DNA of 64,000 nt from Pyrus communis (GCF_963583255.1 NC_084810.1:6045751-6109750); one strand, 5' to 3'. Numbered from the stretch's first letter, positions 1-10,780 are shown. Program-made: numbers and translations. The notes: a model not told the origin generated them from the sequence alone.

Positions 1-330
1 CTTTAGTACCTTCAGTAGTTCCTATACCTGTCATGTTCCTTGGATTATTTAAATCAATCAAATACTGTATTTCTATGTAATGATTCGGCCTAACAAATTC
101 TTCCATTTAAATTGATTGTACCAATCCTTGTGGGATAATAAAAATGGTAGATTAAGGATTTACAAAAAACGAGATTTATAAAATAAAGATTGGTTAGCGG
201 AGAGAAAAAAGAGGGGGTCAAACTAGGTGTATGTAATCTAATCGCTATAAGACAACTCTTGTCCATGTTTCGAAGAATAGATTCTTGAATCCCATTGAAT
301 CTAAGATACAATATTTGGTTTATGGTATGT
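1..330. other. AT-rich sequence, possibly plastid-derived, unassigned
   Basis: No convincing coding region is visible. The composition and phrasing resemble a plastid intergenic spacer, and the stretch abuts a certain plastid-derived segment at about 331, so it may be a second plastid fragment joined to the first. I could not place it in a plastome from memory, so this is only a suspicion. Confidence 0.3.
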
Positions 331-718
331 TGGTCGTGGACCGACCATAGAACCTTGTTCAATAAGTGGACCGCATTAGCTGTCTGCTTTTTGGTTGGGC
401 AGTAAGGGTTGGAGAAGGCCAATCACTCATTCTTAATACCAGCATTCTTAAGACCAAAGAGTTGGGTGGAAAATGGGGGAAAGCTCTCCATTCCTATTTC
501 TCCTATGGCTAGATCCTCCGGAACCACAAGAATCCTTAGTTAGAATGAGATTCCAACTCAGCACATTTCCTTTTGAGATTTTTAAAAGAGTTGCTCTTTG
601 GAGAGCACAGTACGATGAAAGTTGTAAGCTGTGTTCGAGGGGATGGAGGAGTTATTATCTATCGTTATCCTCTATGGTAGAATCAGTCGGGGGACTGAGA
701 GGTGGTAGTTTACCATGT

Positions 719-753
719 GGCGGATGTCAGTGGTTCGAGTCCGCTTATCTCCA
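719..753 (+). pseudogene. trnA-UGC: Plastid trnA-UGC 3' exon, relic
   Basis: The 35-base 3' exon of plastid tRNA-Ala(UGC) is recognisable, with its T-arm (GGTTCGAGTCC) and the acceptor half ending CTCCA. The 5' exon and most of the group II intron are missing, so no tRNA can be made. One visible change from the plastid form is C to T in GTCAGTGG. Confidence 0.85.
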
Positions 754-916
754 ACTCACGAATTTAGCTGATACAAAGCTATATGATAGTGCCTAATTTT
801 TCTGATTCGGCAGTTCGATCTATGTTATGATTTATCATTCATGGACGTTGATAAGATCCTTTTATTTAGTAGCACCTTAGAGGATGGTATAGCCTTAAAT
901 AAAGTTAAGGGCGAGG

Positions 917-1670
917 TTCAAATGAGGAAAGGCATATGGTGGATACCTAGGCACCTAGAGATGAGGAAGGGCGTAGTAAGCGACGAAATGCTTATTGAGT
1001 TGAAAATAAGCGTAGATCCGAAGATTCCCAAATAGGTTAACCTTTCGAACTGTTGCTTAATCCATAGGCAGGCAAGAGACAACCTGGAGAATTGAAACAT
1101 CTTAGTAGCCAGAGGAAAAGAAAGCAGAAGCGATTCTCGTAGTAGCGGCGAACGAAATAGGAGTAGCCTAAACTGTGAAAACGAGGTATGGGAGAGTAAT
1201 ACAAGCGTCGTGCTGCTAGGCGAAGCGATGGAGTGCCGCACCCCAGATGGCGAGAGTCCAGTAGCCAAAAGCATCACTAGCCTACGTTCTAACCCGAGTA
1301 ACATAGGACACATGAAATCCTGTATGAATTAGCAAGGACCACCTTGCAAGGCTAAATACTCCTGGGTGACCGATAGTGAAATAGTACCGTGAAGGAAGGG
1401 TGAAAAGAACCCCCATTGGGGAGTGAAATAGAACATGAAACCATAGGCTCCCAAGCAGTGGAAGAAGCCCAGGGCTCTGACCACGTGCCTGTTGAAGAAT
1501 GAGTCGGCGACTCACAGGTAGATGCTTGGTTAAGGGAACCCATTGGAGCCGTAGTGAAAGCGAGTCTTCATAGGGCAATTGTCACTGCTTATGGACCTGA
1601 ACCTAGATGATCTGTCCATGACCAAGATGAAGCTTGGGTGAAACTAAGTGGAGGTCTGAACCGACTGATG
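917..1670 (+). pseudogene. rrn23: Plastid 23S rRNA, 5' fragment
   Basis: It begins at the usual 23S 5' end (TTCAAAtGAGGAAAGG) and carries about 750 of some 2,800 bases. Recognisable blocks include GTAGTAAGCGACGAAATGC, TAGTAGCGGCGAACGAAAT and CCACCTTGCAAGGC. It holds a small deletion near 990 and many transition changes, and it is cut off at about 1670. It is non-functional nuclear DNA. Confidence 0.9.
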
Positions 1671-1787
1671 ACATCTCATTCAAGAGAGAGTGAGTCATCC
1701 ATCCAATTCCTATGTTCACAAAGGGGCCCAAAAAAGAGAGTGAGAAAAAATGATGCACTACACAGACACCATTTGGACCCTAACTTT

Positions 1788-1952
1788 TAATATTAAAACT
1801 TAAGGAAAATTCATGAAAATGGCTTAAACACTTTGAGTTTTAATGAAAATGACAAAAAGGTGTTGTAAGTGAATGACATTAGGAGTGACTTTCTAGAGTT
1901 AAAGTAAACAGTACCAGAAGTGTTTCGTTAAAACTTCCAAAAACTTAACGAT
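1788..1952 (+). repeat. Interspersed repeat, copy 1 (about 165 bp)
   Basis: This AT-rich stretch resembles 23219-23364 in the same orientation. Both run: aatggcttgaaaacttt-like start, ttttaacgataa-like centre, then ttcgttaaaa, aacagta and a final kttaaagttcc-type end. The family looks like a short non-coding repeat common in Maleae genomes (from memory). No terminal inverted repeat or target duplication was established. Confidence 0.55.
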
Positions 1953-2291
1953 AAATGACCATAATTTTTTTGGTCACTAGGTGATAACGGTTTTTGCGTG
2001 GCCCAAAATTATACCGAGCCCAACCCGTGTGATATTTGCCCACTCAACGATGACAACCGTAGCCCATCGACTAAAACGCTGCCGTCGCACCTAAAATTTT
2101 CAATAGCAAGGTTAGGGCACACGCATCATCATCGTCTTCTTCTCCTCCATCGCTCCCACCCGATCTTTTCACATCCCCCTCTCCGGTGATTCATCTCCTC
2201 CATGGCTGCCGTCATCTCCGCCAATTGAGTTACCATCGCCTCCGTCAGCCGATTTCTCTGAAATTGGTAGCATTTTTATCAAAATCCGACG

Positions 2292-4296
2292 ATGGGGACT
2301 CGAGAGGTATACGAACAGAAGCTGAGGAGCGGGAACCTGCACCACGATCCCACCATGAATCCGGGCCTCGGCACCCCTCGCTGCCCTCGTTGTCTCTCTC
2401 TCCTTGACCACGATTCCGTACAAACCCCCATAACCTAACTCGTTTGGTGATTTGATATAATGGATTTTACAGTTGGAAATTGATTTGAATCTGTTTTGTT
2501 TGCTGTTCAGGAAAAAGGAGAATGGACCATCACTCCTGTTCTTCACGATGCCACTGCTGTTGTAAGTTTCTCTTTTTTTCAGCTACCTATTTGAGCTAAA
2601 GTTTATTTCTTTGTGTAGCAATTGGGTTTCGTTGTGAATTTTCGTTGTTTTGATATGGGAACTTGGAGTAGGATACTTTTCATAGGTTTTTTTTATTTTT
2701 TTATTTTTATTTTTTGTGTATGTGTGTAGCGATGAGTTATGAACATTTAAGATTTGTATCATTTGTGTATTGAAGTTTAGATCATAAGTATGATCTTTTG
2801 TTAGTTAATGTGTTCTTGGTTGTTGGTAGCTCCGAAATCGTATAATAATCTGCATTACAAAATATTGTTGATATCGACTTAATCTCTCTGTGAGGGGCCA
2901 AAATTCTTGAAGAATTGGGCATGAATCCACTTGCTTATAGTTGGTTCATCGGGTAGAAGTAGAACCCAACTTCAGTTGCGTTCTTAGCATCAATGGTCTA
3001 GGTTTATGTATGAGGATCATGTTTGCGTGTATGTTTACATCATTTCGGTATTGAACTGTTTGATCTTAACAATGATTCTTTGTTAGTTATTATGTAATTG
3101 GTTGTTGTTAGCTCCGAATTTGTATCATATAATCTGCATCACAAAATGCTGTCAAACTTGAAGATTGGGTATACATCCCCTGTTAATTGTTGATTCATAT
3201 GATAGATTATATAACTCAATATCAGTTGTGTTGTTAGGGTCAAGCTGTACAAAGATCATGTTTGAGTGTATGTTTATGATAGTGATTTGGACGTAGCTTG
3301 TTATATGAGTGATTAAACCTCTCCATTATTGTTTGTATGAATAGGCTGGCTCAGGTATTGGAGGAATGCTTAGTGCAATCCATAGCTTTAATACAGGTAT
3401 ATATGTTTCCCATTGTCTTTACAAAGTATATGCTTTCATGTGCAGATTTCTTAGTGTTACTTGATTGCAGGGATCCCGTACCTTCAGAGTCGCTTGAAGG
3501 GACCAAAGTGGCTTCCTTTCTTAGTTGGGGTACATCTCTTCTTCTTGTTATTCACCTTTTATCCTGCAATGCACTTATTGGCATTTATCATTAGAGATTT
3601 ATATTTTTATGTTCAACATTTAAGCTCACATTTGTTATTTTCTTCTAAATCATAGCTTCCTCCACTGCTACTGTTTTCGGGTGCCAGTGCTGCATTTGGA
3701 GGTAAAAATCCGGCCTTTCTCCACTGGGTTAAAAGAAGTCTATTTTTGGAACATGATAAATGCTTTTGCATTTCTGTTTGTTGCTGCTCTTCTGTTTTTA
3801 TTTTGATTAATCGGATCACTTGTTTAGCAGGCATGGAATGGCTAATTTATGTTAAAAATAGATGTGATTCTCGACTTGTTTGGTTGTACCAAGTGTATGT
3901 AGAGTAGACTAAGCCATGTTCCCTCAATATCTGAGACTCAGCTGAAGTTTTTACCCGATGTTCTTAGTTTCATTCGCATTTGGTGTTCTTAGGATATTGT
4001 AAAAATCAGTATGTGACATTTTCTACATAGACCACGATGCATGTGTAATTTGAGGGTAGTTAAGAATGCGGAAAAAGGGATTTTGCAATTAAGCGTTTCT
4101 TTAAAATCTTGGATGCATGTTTTTCAATTCTCTGTTAATATTGGATGTTGCAGGTTATGCACTTCCAAAGTTTGCTCAACTCACCGTGACATCCTATTAT
4201 GCTACCTCAAGTGCCTCACATTACGGGATTTCACTTCTCACACGATATATCGAAGAGGCTCACGCTTCCCGCTCTCAGAAAGAAAGGGTCAGATGA
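2292..4296 (+). CDS. Conserved small plant membrane protein, six exons
   Basis: Exons 2292-2417, 2511-2561, 3345-3396, 3471-3529, 3656-3701 and 4154-4296 join in frame to a 158-residue protein. Every intron has GT donor and AG acceptor (gtacaa..ttcag, gtaagt..atag, gtatat..tgcag, gtacat..catag, gtaaaa..tgcag). The protein opens MGTREVYEQKLRSGNL, has a CPRC pair near residues 31-34 that could bind metal, then two short hydrophobic helices (about 60-75 rich in Gly/Ala; about 95-112 with LPPLLLF and GASAAFGG), and a C-terminal YALPKFAQLTVTSYYATSS segment. Reading frame and splice sites are intact, so I treat it as a live gene. I recall similar unnamed plant proteins but cannot give a function. 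A purine-poor leader with CTCC runs lies upstream (2130-2230). Confidence 0.8.
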
Positions 4297-4568
4297 TTTC
4301 TTGCAGGTGTACATATCGAATAATCTGATACAATTTTGTAATTGATGTTATATACGTGTACTTGTAGATGCATGAACTTGTATATGGTTAAGATGTTTCA
4401 CATCATTGACCACAGTTTTGGTAATTTTTTTTACGATCATACCACATAATCTCATATGAAGGATTATGCTAACCACCGTCGAAGTAATTGCTTTGAGCAG
4501 TAAGCATCATCATAAACATAAGGCCGGTAGAGTTAAAACCTGGAGGTTTGTGCCGCTCCTACCAAAAG

Positions 4569-5330
4569 CCTCTTTGTCGCCGCATGGGGACCCCAAACTT
4601 TTCTACTTGTTTGATGATCTTACGGGCTATTTGGGGGGCAAGAAACAATCGCCTTTGGAATGACTCGAATGAACCTCCTGACATTATCAATTCCCGCTGC
4701 ATTTCTTCGTGGCAGCAGGAGTTCAATCGAGTGACTTTTTTACCTGCGGGGTCTAATGGTCCTGCATCTGTCCTTGTCAAATGTTGATGGTGCTTGGAAT
4801 GAAACCACAAAGCAGGGAGGTGTGGGTGTCATTATTCGGAATGATAGGGGACGTTTTGTGGCTGCGGCTGCGGCTGCTGCAGAGGTAGATATCGTATCCT
4901 ATCTTCTTGTGGAGGCCACGGCTGCTAGGATGGGCTTGTTACTGGCGATGCAAAGGGGTTTTCAAAATTTCATTCTTGAGTGTGATTCGCTCCAAATTGT
5001 TGCTGCCCTTCGAGATACTTCTCCCCGTCTCTCTGATGTTGGGATTATTATTGAAGACTTGAAGGTGCTTATGGCTTCGAACTTTGGAGTTTATTCTACC
5101 CATTTCCGTCGTCAAGCTAACAGTGTGGCACATCGTCTAGCACGTTTTGATTTTATTTCGAGATCTGATAGTAACTGGTTTTGAGGGACCCCATGACCTC
5201 ATCTCAGATGTGATTTTGGAGGAGTCCTTGTAACAGACTACTTTGTTACCCCTCCTTTGATTAATTGAATCTATCGATGTTTTATACCCCCCCCACAAAA
5301 AAAAAAAAAAAAAAAAATTCCTCTTTGTCG
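4569..5330 (+). mobile_element. 5'-truncated LINE with A-tail and 11-bp target duplication
   Basis: The body runs from about 4580 to an A-run at 5297-5317. The 11-base sequence CCTCTTTGTCG occurs just before it (4569-4579) and directly after the tail (5320-5330), which is the signature of target-primed reverse transcription. The remaining coding part is the end of a plant LINE ORF2: a WGARNNRLWND linker (frame near 4622-4665), then a frame change into an RNase H-like domain at about 4784-5182. That domain shows the DGAWN start, an alanine run, ECDSLQIV and HRLAR. Endonuclease and reverse transcriptase are absent, so it is dead on arrival. Confidence 0.85.
4784..5184 (+). pseudogene. LINE RNase H domain remnant
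   Basis: An open frame encodes an RVT_3/RNase H-like fold: VDGAWNETTKQGG, GVIIRNDRGRF, then EATAARMGLLLAMQRG, ECDSLQIV and VAHRLARF. These match the usual order of acidic and His positions in plant LINE and RNH-like proteins. A GCN run (4860-4880) adds seven alanines. It depends on the truncated LINE around it and has no start of its own. Confidence 0.8.
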
Positions 5331-5646
5331 TTAAAAAAAAGGCTAGTCACTATACCTATTAAAGGTGAATTCATAATTTGAGAAATGCAAAGGAGACTCT
5401 CAAAGTGAGACTTTTCGTGAGTTTTATGTTACCTCACAATTTAATGTTAATTTTTATGCCAACATTATAAAACATTGTATTAAAAGCATGAGGCGGCAAA
5501 TATTCCCACCTTTGATAGTCAGCATTTCTCTAATAATTTTTCAATTTACCTATTTTTCCATCAAACCGAATTGCATTAGCTTGTTATTATTATTGTTTTT
5601 TTTTAATACCAACGATGGGAACAATGAAATCAAATTTGATACTTCT
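5331..5646. other. Intergenic, nothing recognised
   Basis: AT-rich sequence with short homopolymers. No ORF, RNA or repeat of note was found. Confidence 0.5.
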
Positions 5647-5846
5647 AAGTGCAAAAGTGAATGTCACTCAGTACTATGGTCTGGTAGTATTTTTCTTTGC
5701 TTAGAAGTGATAAGAGGTATTAGGTTCGAATCTCGTGAATGACGAATTCGATACCAAATTAGGCTGCTGATTGTGTGGCTCAGCCAAACTTCCCCTTCCC
5801 TTAGTATAAAAATATCAATATACTAAAAAAAAGTGCAAAAGTGAAT
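5647..5846 (+). mobile_element. tRNA-derived SINE with perfect 16-bp target duplication
   Basis: The 168-bp body (5663-5830) carries an RNA polymerase III A-box-like TATGGTCTGGTAG near 5674 and a B-box GGTTCGAATCT near 5722, then a tail ending in an A-run. AAGTGCAAAAGTGAAT occurs immediately before (5647-5662) and after (5831-5846) with no mismatch. This indicates a fairly recent insertion by LINE machinery. Confidence 0.88.
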
Positions 5847-6239
5847 ACCCTTAATAATTGAGCTATAAGTCCTTTTTTTAGTTATTATATATAGAAAATT
5901 TGAGCAATAGTCCTTGAACTTTGTTCCAATTGAAGCATTGGTTTATGAACTAAAAATCCGTGAGTATTGGTCACGAAATCAGTTATAATGTAGAGCAATG
6001 ATCCTTTTTGCTAACGCCTTTAAAACTTCTATCCAAAATAAGGATTTTAAGGGGCAAAATGGATGGGGATTAGAAGGAATGAGAATGTGGAGAATTGAGT
6101 ATGGGATAAACAATCTTCCTTATGTGTTTTCCCTTCCTTGTTTCTCTCAAGACAAAACCAAAATTCCAACCCTAGCCATCGGCCTAGCTATGGCCTAGGA
6201 TCGGTGGCAACCCTTCCTCTCCTCCCACTTCTTTCTTCG
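5847..6239. other. Non-coding, transposon-like text
   Basis: Phrases such as 'agtccttgaactttgttcc' resemble ends of dispersed plant repeats, but I could not define an element. The short ORFs here have no recognisable content. Confidence 0.35.
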
Positions 6240-6590
6240 GGATGTTTCCTAACAAACCCCCACCCACCCCCCCCCCCCCCCCACCCCCCCCCCAACCCCC
6301 ACCCCCCGGCCCCCCGCGCCCGCATCCGTTTTTCCATTTGATTTCAGTGTGTGATTTCAATAAGTCCTTTTTCTCTCACCACCCACCACCCCCCCCAACC
6401 CCAGGGCCCCCCGGCCCCTCATGCCTGCCTCCGTTTTTCCCTTTTATTTCAGTGTGTGATTTCAATAAGCCTTTTTTTCTCACACAAACCACCCCCCCTC
6501 CCGGGGGCCCCCCGGCCCCCTGCGCCCGCCTCTGTTTTTCCCTTTTCTTTCAACGTGTGATTCCAATAGGCCCTTTTTTCTCACCCTCCA
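6240..6590 (+). repeat. C-rich minisatellite, about 105-bp unit, three copies
   Basis: Three units pair a block (cgtttttcc..tttca.tgtgtgattTcaataag.ccttttttctcac) with a run of 20-60 mostly C residues. Block starts are near 6322, 6428 and 6531. The C-runs include 18 consecutive C at 6269-6286 on the plus strand and are candidates for i-motif (plus) and G-quadruplex (minus) structures. The proline-rich ORFs across it are translation of the C-runs, not genes. Confidence 0.75.
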
Positions 6591-7226
6591 TTTTCTCTTC
6601 TCGTCCTCCACATCCTATATTCCCGCACCTATATCCTCTCCTTCATGTTGGAGACCAGATCCAGTCCATGAACCCGTCGCCCATCTGAAAAGCGAATTTT
6701 TCATAAGAAAATTTTTGCTTGTGGACGGGATGGTGCCTAGAACCTCGGTTCGGATCTTTGTACACCTATCGTTTACCAGTGTTTTCTCTCGCTACATTTT
6801 CCTCTATTGTCCAAGAATAACTGCATCCCCGTGCATACATTTACTAATTTACCAGTGAAATATTACACCCTCCGAATACTACCATTTCCACGCTATATAT
6901 CAAATCTATCTCTATCAACATTTACGATGATGCCAATTAAAAACCTGTTGCACTTATAGGTCATGCTTCCATGTTTTAAATACATCTCATGTTTTTCTTC
7001 TTATTCTTCTTTTACTTTTTTTTCTTTCCCGTCTTATGCTTCCATGTTTTAAATATGTCTCATCTGTTACCTGTAACTTATAAATTAGAGGTCATGATTA
7101 TTCGTCTGGATTGTAAAACACTCTTAGTGATACATATTTGATGCAAGATCTCACCGTTGCAAAAATTTACTAGATTCCAATATACAAGATTTGACAGTTG
7201 ATTTATCCGGATCACTCAGTAGTTTG
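6591..7226. other. Intergenic, nothing recognised
   Basis: AT-rich sequence. 'gcttccatgttttaaata' occurs twice (near 6965 and 7040), a small local repeat. No gene evidence. Confidence 0.45.
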
Positions 7227-8202
7227 TGTTGAATCCCACATTGGCCATAGAAAAAGTGAAATAATAGTATAAATATCCTAATCTTACTTCAATTAATATC
7301 GAGACTTTTTGTAATAAAACCCTACACCTAACGGATTGTGCAGGTTGTAATTACCGAGTTGGGAACATTATTGGTGTTCTTGGAAGTGGGCCTTTGGCCC
7401 CTCTCCCTGATAATTCTACATGGTATCAAAGCTAGGGAGCGGACCCGTATCGTACTGCCACATGATGGGTGGATCCTCCTGGCCCCACGCGATGATGGTG
7501 AGTCCCTCCTACGTGTGACCCACTAATTGGTCTTGGCTCCATGTGATTGTCGATGTGTGGAACTCCTACGTGTGACCTACTAATTGGGTCCCACGTGAGG
7601 GGGCGTGTTGAAATGTCCCAAATTGACCGTATCTCTAAGAAAATAAGAGTTTAAATATCCTAAACTTACTTCAACTAATACTGAGGTCTTTTGTGATAAA
7701 ACCCACACCTGTCGGATTGTGACCCACACCTGACGGATTAGGCATGTGGTAATTACCAAGTTGGAGACAATATCAGTGTTGTTGGAAGTGGACCCTTGGC
7801 CCGTCTCTCTGATAATTCTACATGGTATTAGAGCCAGGGAACGGCCTCGTATCGTACTGCCACCTGATAGGTGGGTGCCCTTGGTCAGGATGATGGTGGG
7901 TCCCTTGGCACCGCATGTAGGGGTTAGTCCCCTTGGCTCCACGTGATTGTCGATGTGTGGAACTCCCATGTATGACCCACTAATTGGGTTCCGCATGAAG
8001 GGGCGTGTTGATTCCCACATCGGCCATAGAAAAAGAGAAATAATAGTTTCAATATCCTAACTCGACTTCAATTAATACGAGGCGTTTTATGATAAAACCG
8101 CACACATGACGAATTGTGCCGGTGGTAATTATCAAGTTAGGGACAATATCGATGTTCTTGGAAGTGGGTCTTTAATTAGTCTATCTCTCTGATAATTCTA
8201 CA
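7227..8202 (+). mobile_element. TRIM retrotransposon array: LTR-int-LTR-int-LTR
   Basis: Three related LTRs lie at 7227-7420 (194 bp), 7606-7822 (217 bp) and 8006-8202 (197 bp). Each begins TGTTGA and ends TTCTACA. After LTR1 and LTR2 comes a primer-binding site for initiator tRNA-Met (TGGTATCAAAGC at 7421, TGGTATTAGAGCC at 7823). Before LTR2 and LTR3 is a purine tract (gagggggcg, gaaggggcg). The two internal parts are 185 and 183 bp and non-coding. Flanks GTTTG (7222-7226) and GTATG (8203-8207) match at 4 of 5 bases, so the whole array probably inserted once or grew by unequal recombination. LTR2 holds a local duplication (cccacacctg-cggatt) near 7703-7740. Confidence 0.85.
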
Positions 8203-8476
8203 GTATGTACCATAAAAAAAAGATTGCATGCTTACGTGTTTTACATATATGATATATCCCATGCTTTTTTTTCTCTTCTATATTTCATCTGTTGTTGCAA
8301 ATTACAAGTTGTCCCTCTACAGAGACCATATTGATGTGCGTAACTAATACTCCCAACAACATCATCACATAGGGTTTAAACTTTTGGAGAGGGTAGATTG
8401 ATTGACAATAACTTCCAACTTAAAAATATGAAACAAACAACCAAGACCGACAACTTTTATGGTAATTAGCAAAGAG

Positions 8477-8621
8477 AGATTATATTCACACATCTCACTT
8501 TACTTATTTCATACTCTTTTAATTTTTTAATATTTTCTATACACCATTAACACTTGATAGAAAAATATTAAAAAATTTAAAAAATGTGAGAAAAGTAATT
8601 TGAGATATGTGAATATAATCT
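8477..8621. mobile_element. Foldback MITE, 145 bp
   Basis: Near-perfect inverted repeat: agattatattcacacatctc at the left and the complement of gagatatgtgaatataatct at the right, with arms of about 65 bp around a short AT-rich loop. It is non-coding. No clear target duplication was found. Confidence 0.7.
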
Positions 8622-8630
8622 TGTTTGACA

Positions 8631-8714
8631 AAAAGACAATATATGCTCATTGCCGAATTTATTTCACCTTGGCAAAAGACAATATATACTCATTGCCCAA
8701 TTTATTTCACCTGG
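8631..8714 (+). repeat. Tandem duplication, 43-bp unit, two copies
   Basis: aaaagacaatatatgctcat at 8631 is repeated at 8674 with few changes, and the following 'tgcc.aatttatttcacct' is also repeated. It is a simple local duplication. Confidence 0.8.
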
Positions 8715-10032
8715 AAACAAATGTAATCCTTCTGCATGTGCATGCATTTGTTCTGCCACCTAATATTCTAAATCGTGGACTCGCAGTCATCATATATTCT
8801 ATTTACATCCAGACACTTTGAAAGTTCTTTTGGTCTCCTATCAGACATCGATCAGTCTATTTTTCTTTCTTAATTTGTATATCTAAATGTAATATTTTAT
8901 TTTATTTTATTTTGAAACTCTTGTGTTTAGATGATTTATATATTTGGACAAAGCAATATCAAGCAGCAAAGAAATTGTAGCAAAAACTGTTTTGAAGGTC
9001 TGTAGTTTAAGTTGTTGAAAGAATTATCAACTCATACAGTTCATACGGATTTGTAATAGTTAGAAAATGTTTCATACACTTAAGATCGAAGCTTGAAATA
9101 CCATTACCAACTATTTCGAGAAGGAAGTACTACTGCTGATGGATTTGTTAATATTGACTATATATTCTTATTATCAATCTTGTATCTTATTTAATTTTTC
9201 CTAGTTCAGTTATATTTAGATTAAAAATTGACGTGTATAATAACAACAGGTCTATTCAGATTAAAGTTTGACATGTATGGTAACAAAAGAAAGAGAAAAA
9301 AGCTTCAGCAAAGAAGAAGAATGAGAGAGAGATGTACACAGGAACTGCCGTCTACTTAATTTCCATTCGAGGAAGAGTGTTCAAGTAGAACTCGTAAACA
9401 TATATCGTCGACCACATTAAATTAAATTTGCCTTTACATACGTTGACAGCCTTGTTGAGAGGAATTGGAATGACACCAATACAAAATTATAGTGGCGTCC
9501 ATGTTTAATGACCACATAAAATTAAATTTGCCTTTCCATTCTAGAAACTTAGAAACACATTTAAGAGCATTCGTCTTTGCATTTGAGTTTCAGTCTCAAA
9601 TCTCATTCCCCATCGTTTAATATAAATTATCCTATCGTTTGTTACCAAAAAAAAAAAACAAAAATACTACAATATATTTTGTAGGGGTCCTACTTTAATG
9701 CTATGTAGCATTGAATGTTATAAGCATTTTAGTTGTTAGATTTGAGTTTCACAATTATTAAATTTTATCTCTCCAACCTTAACCGTTCATTTTCCATATC
9801 ATTCAATAATACGTATTATTGGACAATTTTCCATTTTGTTATATATACTATCCGAATTAGTATTTTAAGGTTGCAAAAATAACACCATCATAAATATAAT
9901 TTCATTCTTCGTTGTTTGAGTGCACATTAGTGTACTACAATATACTAACAAATATGGAAGCCTTGTATTAAACATAGAGCCCCCCACATGGCTAAGGTGG
10001 GTTGTAGTCCAGGGAGATTTTTTATAAGGGTA
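8715..10032. other. Intergenic; possible SINE tail
   Basis: No gene is visible. The segment 9570-9660 (tctcaaatctcattcccc, then cctatcgtttgttacc and an A-run) reads like the 3' half of a tRNA-derived SINE, but no target duplication was found. A near-repeat 'aaattaaatttgcctttcc' occurs at about 9420 and 9520. Confidence 0.4.
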
Positions 10033-10169
10033 GTGCTATTCATCACTCATTTTTGCTTCTCACACATTTCTCTCAATTTTTAGTTTCGGATAGAATGAAT
10101 TGAAGATGTTCAATGGAAAAAAAAAAAATAAGGGTGTGTTGGAGGTAAAAATGAGGGTATGAATAACAC
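10033..10169. mobile_element. MITE, GTGCTATTCA family, copy 1
   Basis: Terminal inverted repeat GTGCTATTCATCACTCATTT at the left against the complement of the right end aaaatgagggtatgaataacac. It shares this layout with 17079-17218. Non-coding, about 137 bp, with an internal A-run. Confidence 0.7.
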
Positions 10170-10780
10170 CGTTCTTTTGTAAACTCATGCTTATAGCCCA
10201 CTCAATTTCAATACAGATTAGTATTTAATGTATATATAGGAGAGGATAGGTAATAATAATAAGTTTTATGCTAAAAATTATAAATTAGTTCTATCTCTTG
10301 TCCCCTTTTATCCTATTTGTAAAAGAAAAAGACCATTTACCCTATGCGATTTAGCTATGTACTTCTTATTTAAGAAAAGAAAATTATTATTTTTTTAAAT
10401 CCACAATTAGATCCATATCTCCACAATTCCTTACTTTCCGTTGCAATGTTCCAATGAAGTCACATTTGGTACGTTCTTAATCACTTTATTTACTTATTCT
10501 TGATTTAATTAGTAGGTTAATTATTTATATGGTCCTTGAATTTATCGACTAGGTTATGATTTTGAGAATAATTTATATTCTATTATTGTTCTTTTATATT
10601 AATTATTATATAATTTTATATAAGCCAAAAAAAATAAACATATGATTTTACAGTACTAATTTCAGTTAGCCCACCAAAAAAAAAAATCCTGGCTCCGCCC
10701 TTGGTAATCCCATAAAATTATATGTAGGTTTTATATTTTCTTCCAATAACACCACAACACTTCTAGCTACATAATACCCT
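10170..10780. other. Intergenic, AT-rich, nothing recognised
   Basis: Long AT-rich stretches, no repeat or gene that I can support. 'ctggctccgcc' near 10690 resembles a hAT end but stands alone. Confidence 0.4.

Larger units (their letters stand above)
331..1670 (+). other. Nuclear insertion of plastid rRNA-operon DNA (NUPT)
   Basis: The stretch is collinear with the plastid inverted-repeat rRNA operon: the end of the trnA-UGC group II intron (331-718), the trnA 3' exon (719-753), the trnA-rrn23 spacer (754-916) and the first 754 bases of 23S rRNA (917-1670). It differs from the conserved plastid sequence mainly by C to T and G to A changes plus small deletions, as expected for methylated, unexpressed nuclear copies. 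The match stops abruptly near 1670 inside 23S and unrelated nuclear DNA follows. Short ORFs inside it are by-products of rRNA sequence. Confidence 0.9.

Noticed and set aside
473..1578. Several ORFs of 60-130 codons on both strands
   Set aside because: They lie in plastid trnA intron and 23S rRNA sequence, where open frames have no coding meaning.
331..1670. Mitochondrial origin of the rRNA-operon segment
   Set aside because: Sequence order and content are plastid. Plant mitochondria can hold such copies, but the neighbouring spliced nuclear gene and transposons favour a nuclear insertion.
6138..6688. Proline-rich ORFs
   Set aside because: They translate C homopolymers in a minisatellite and change frame with run length.
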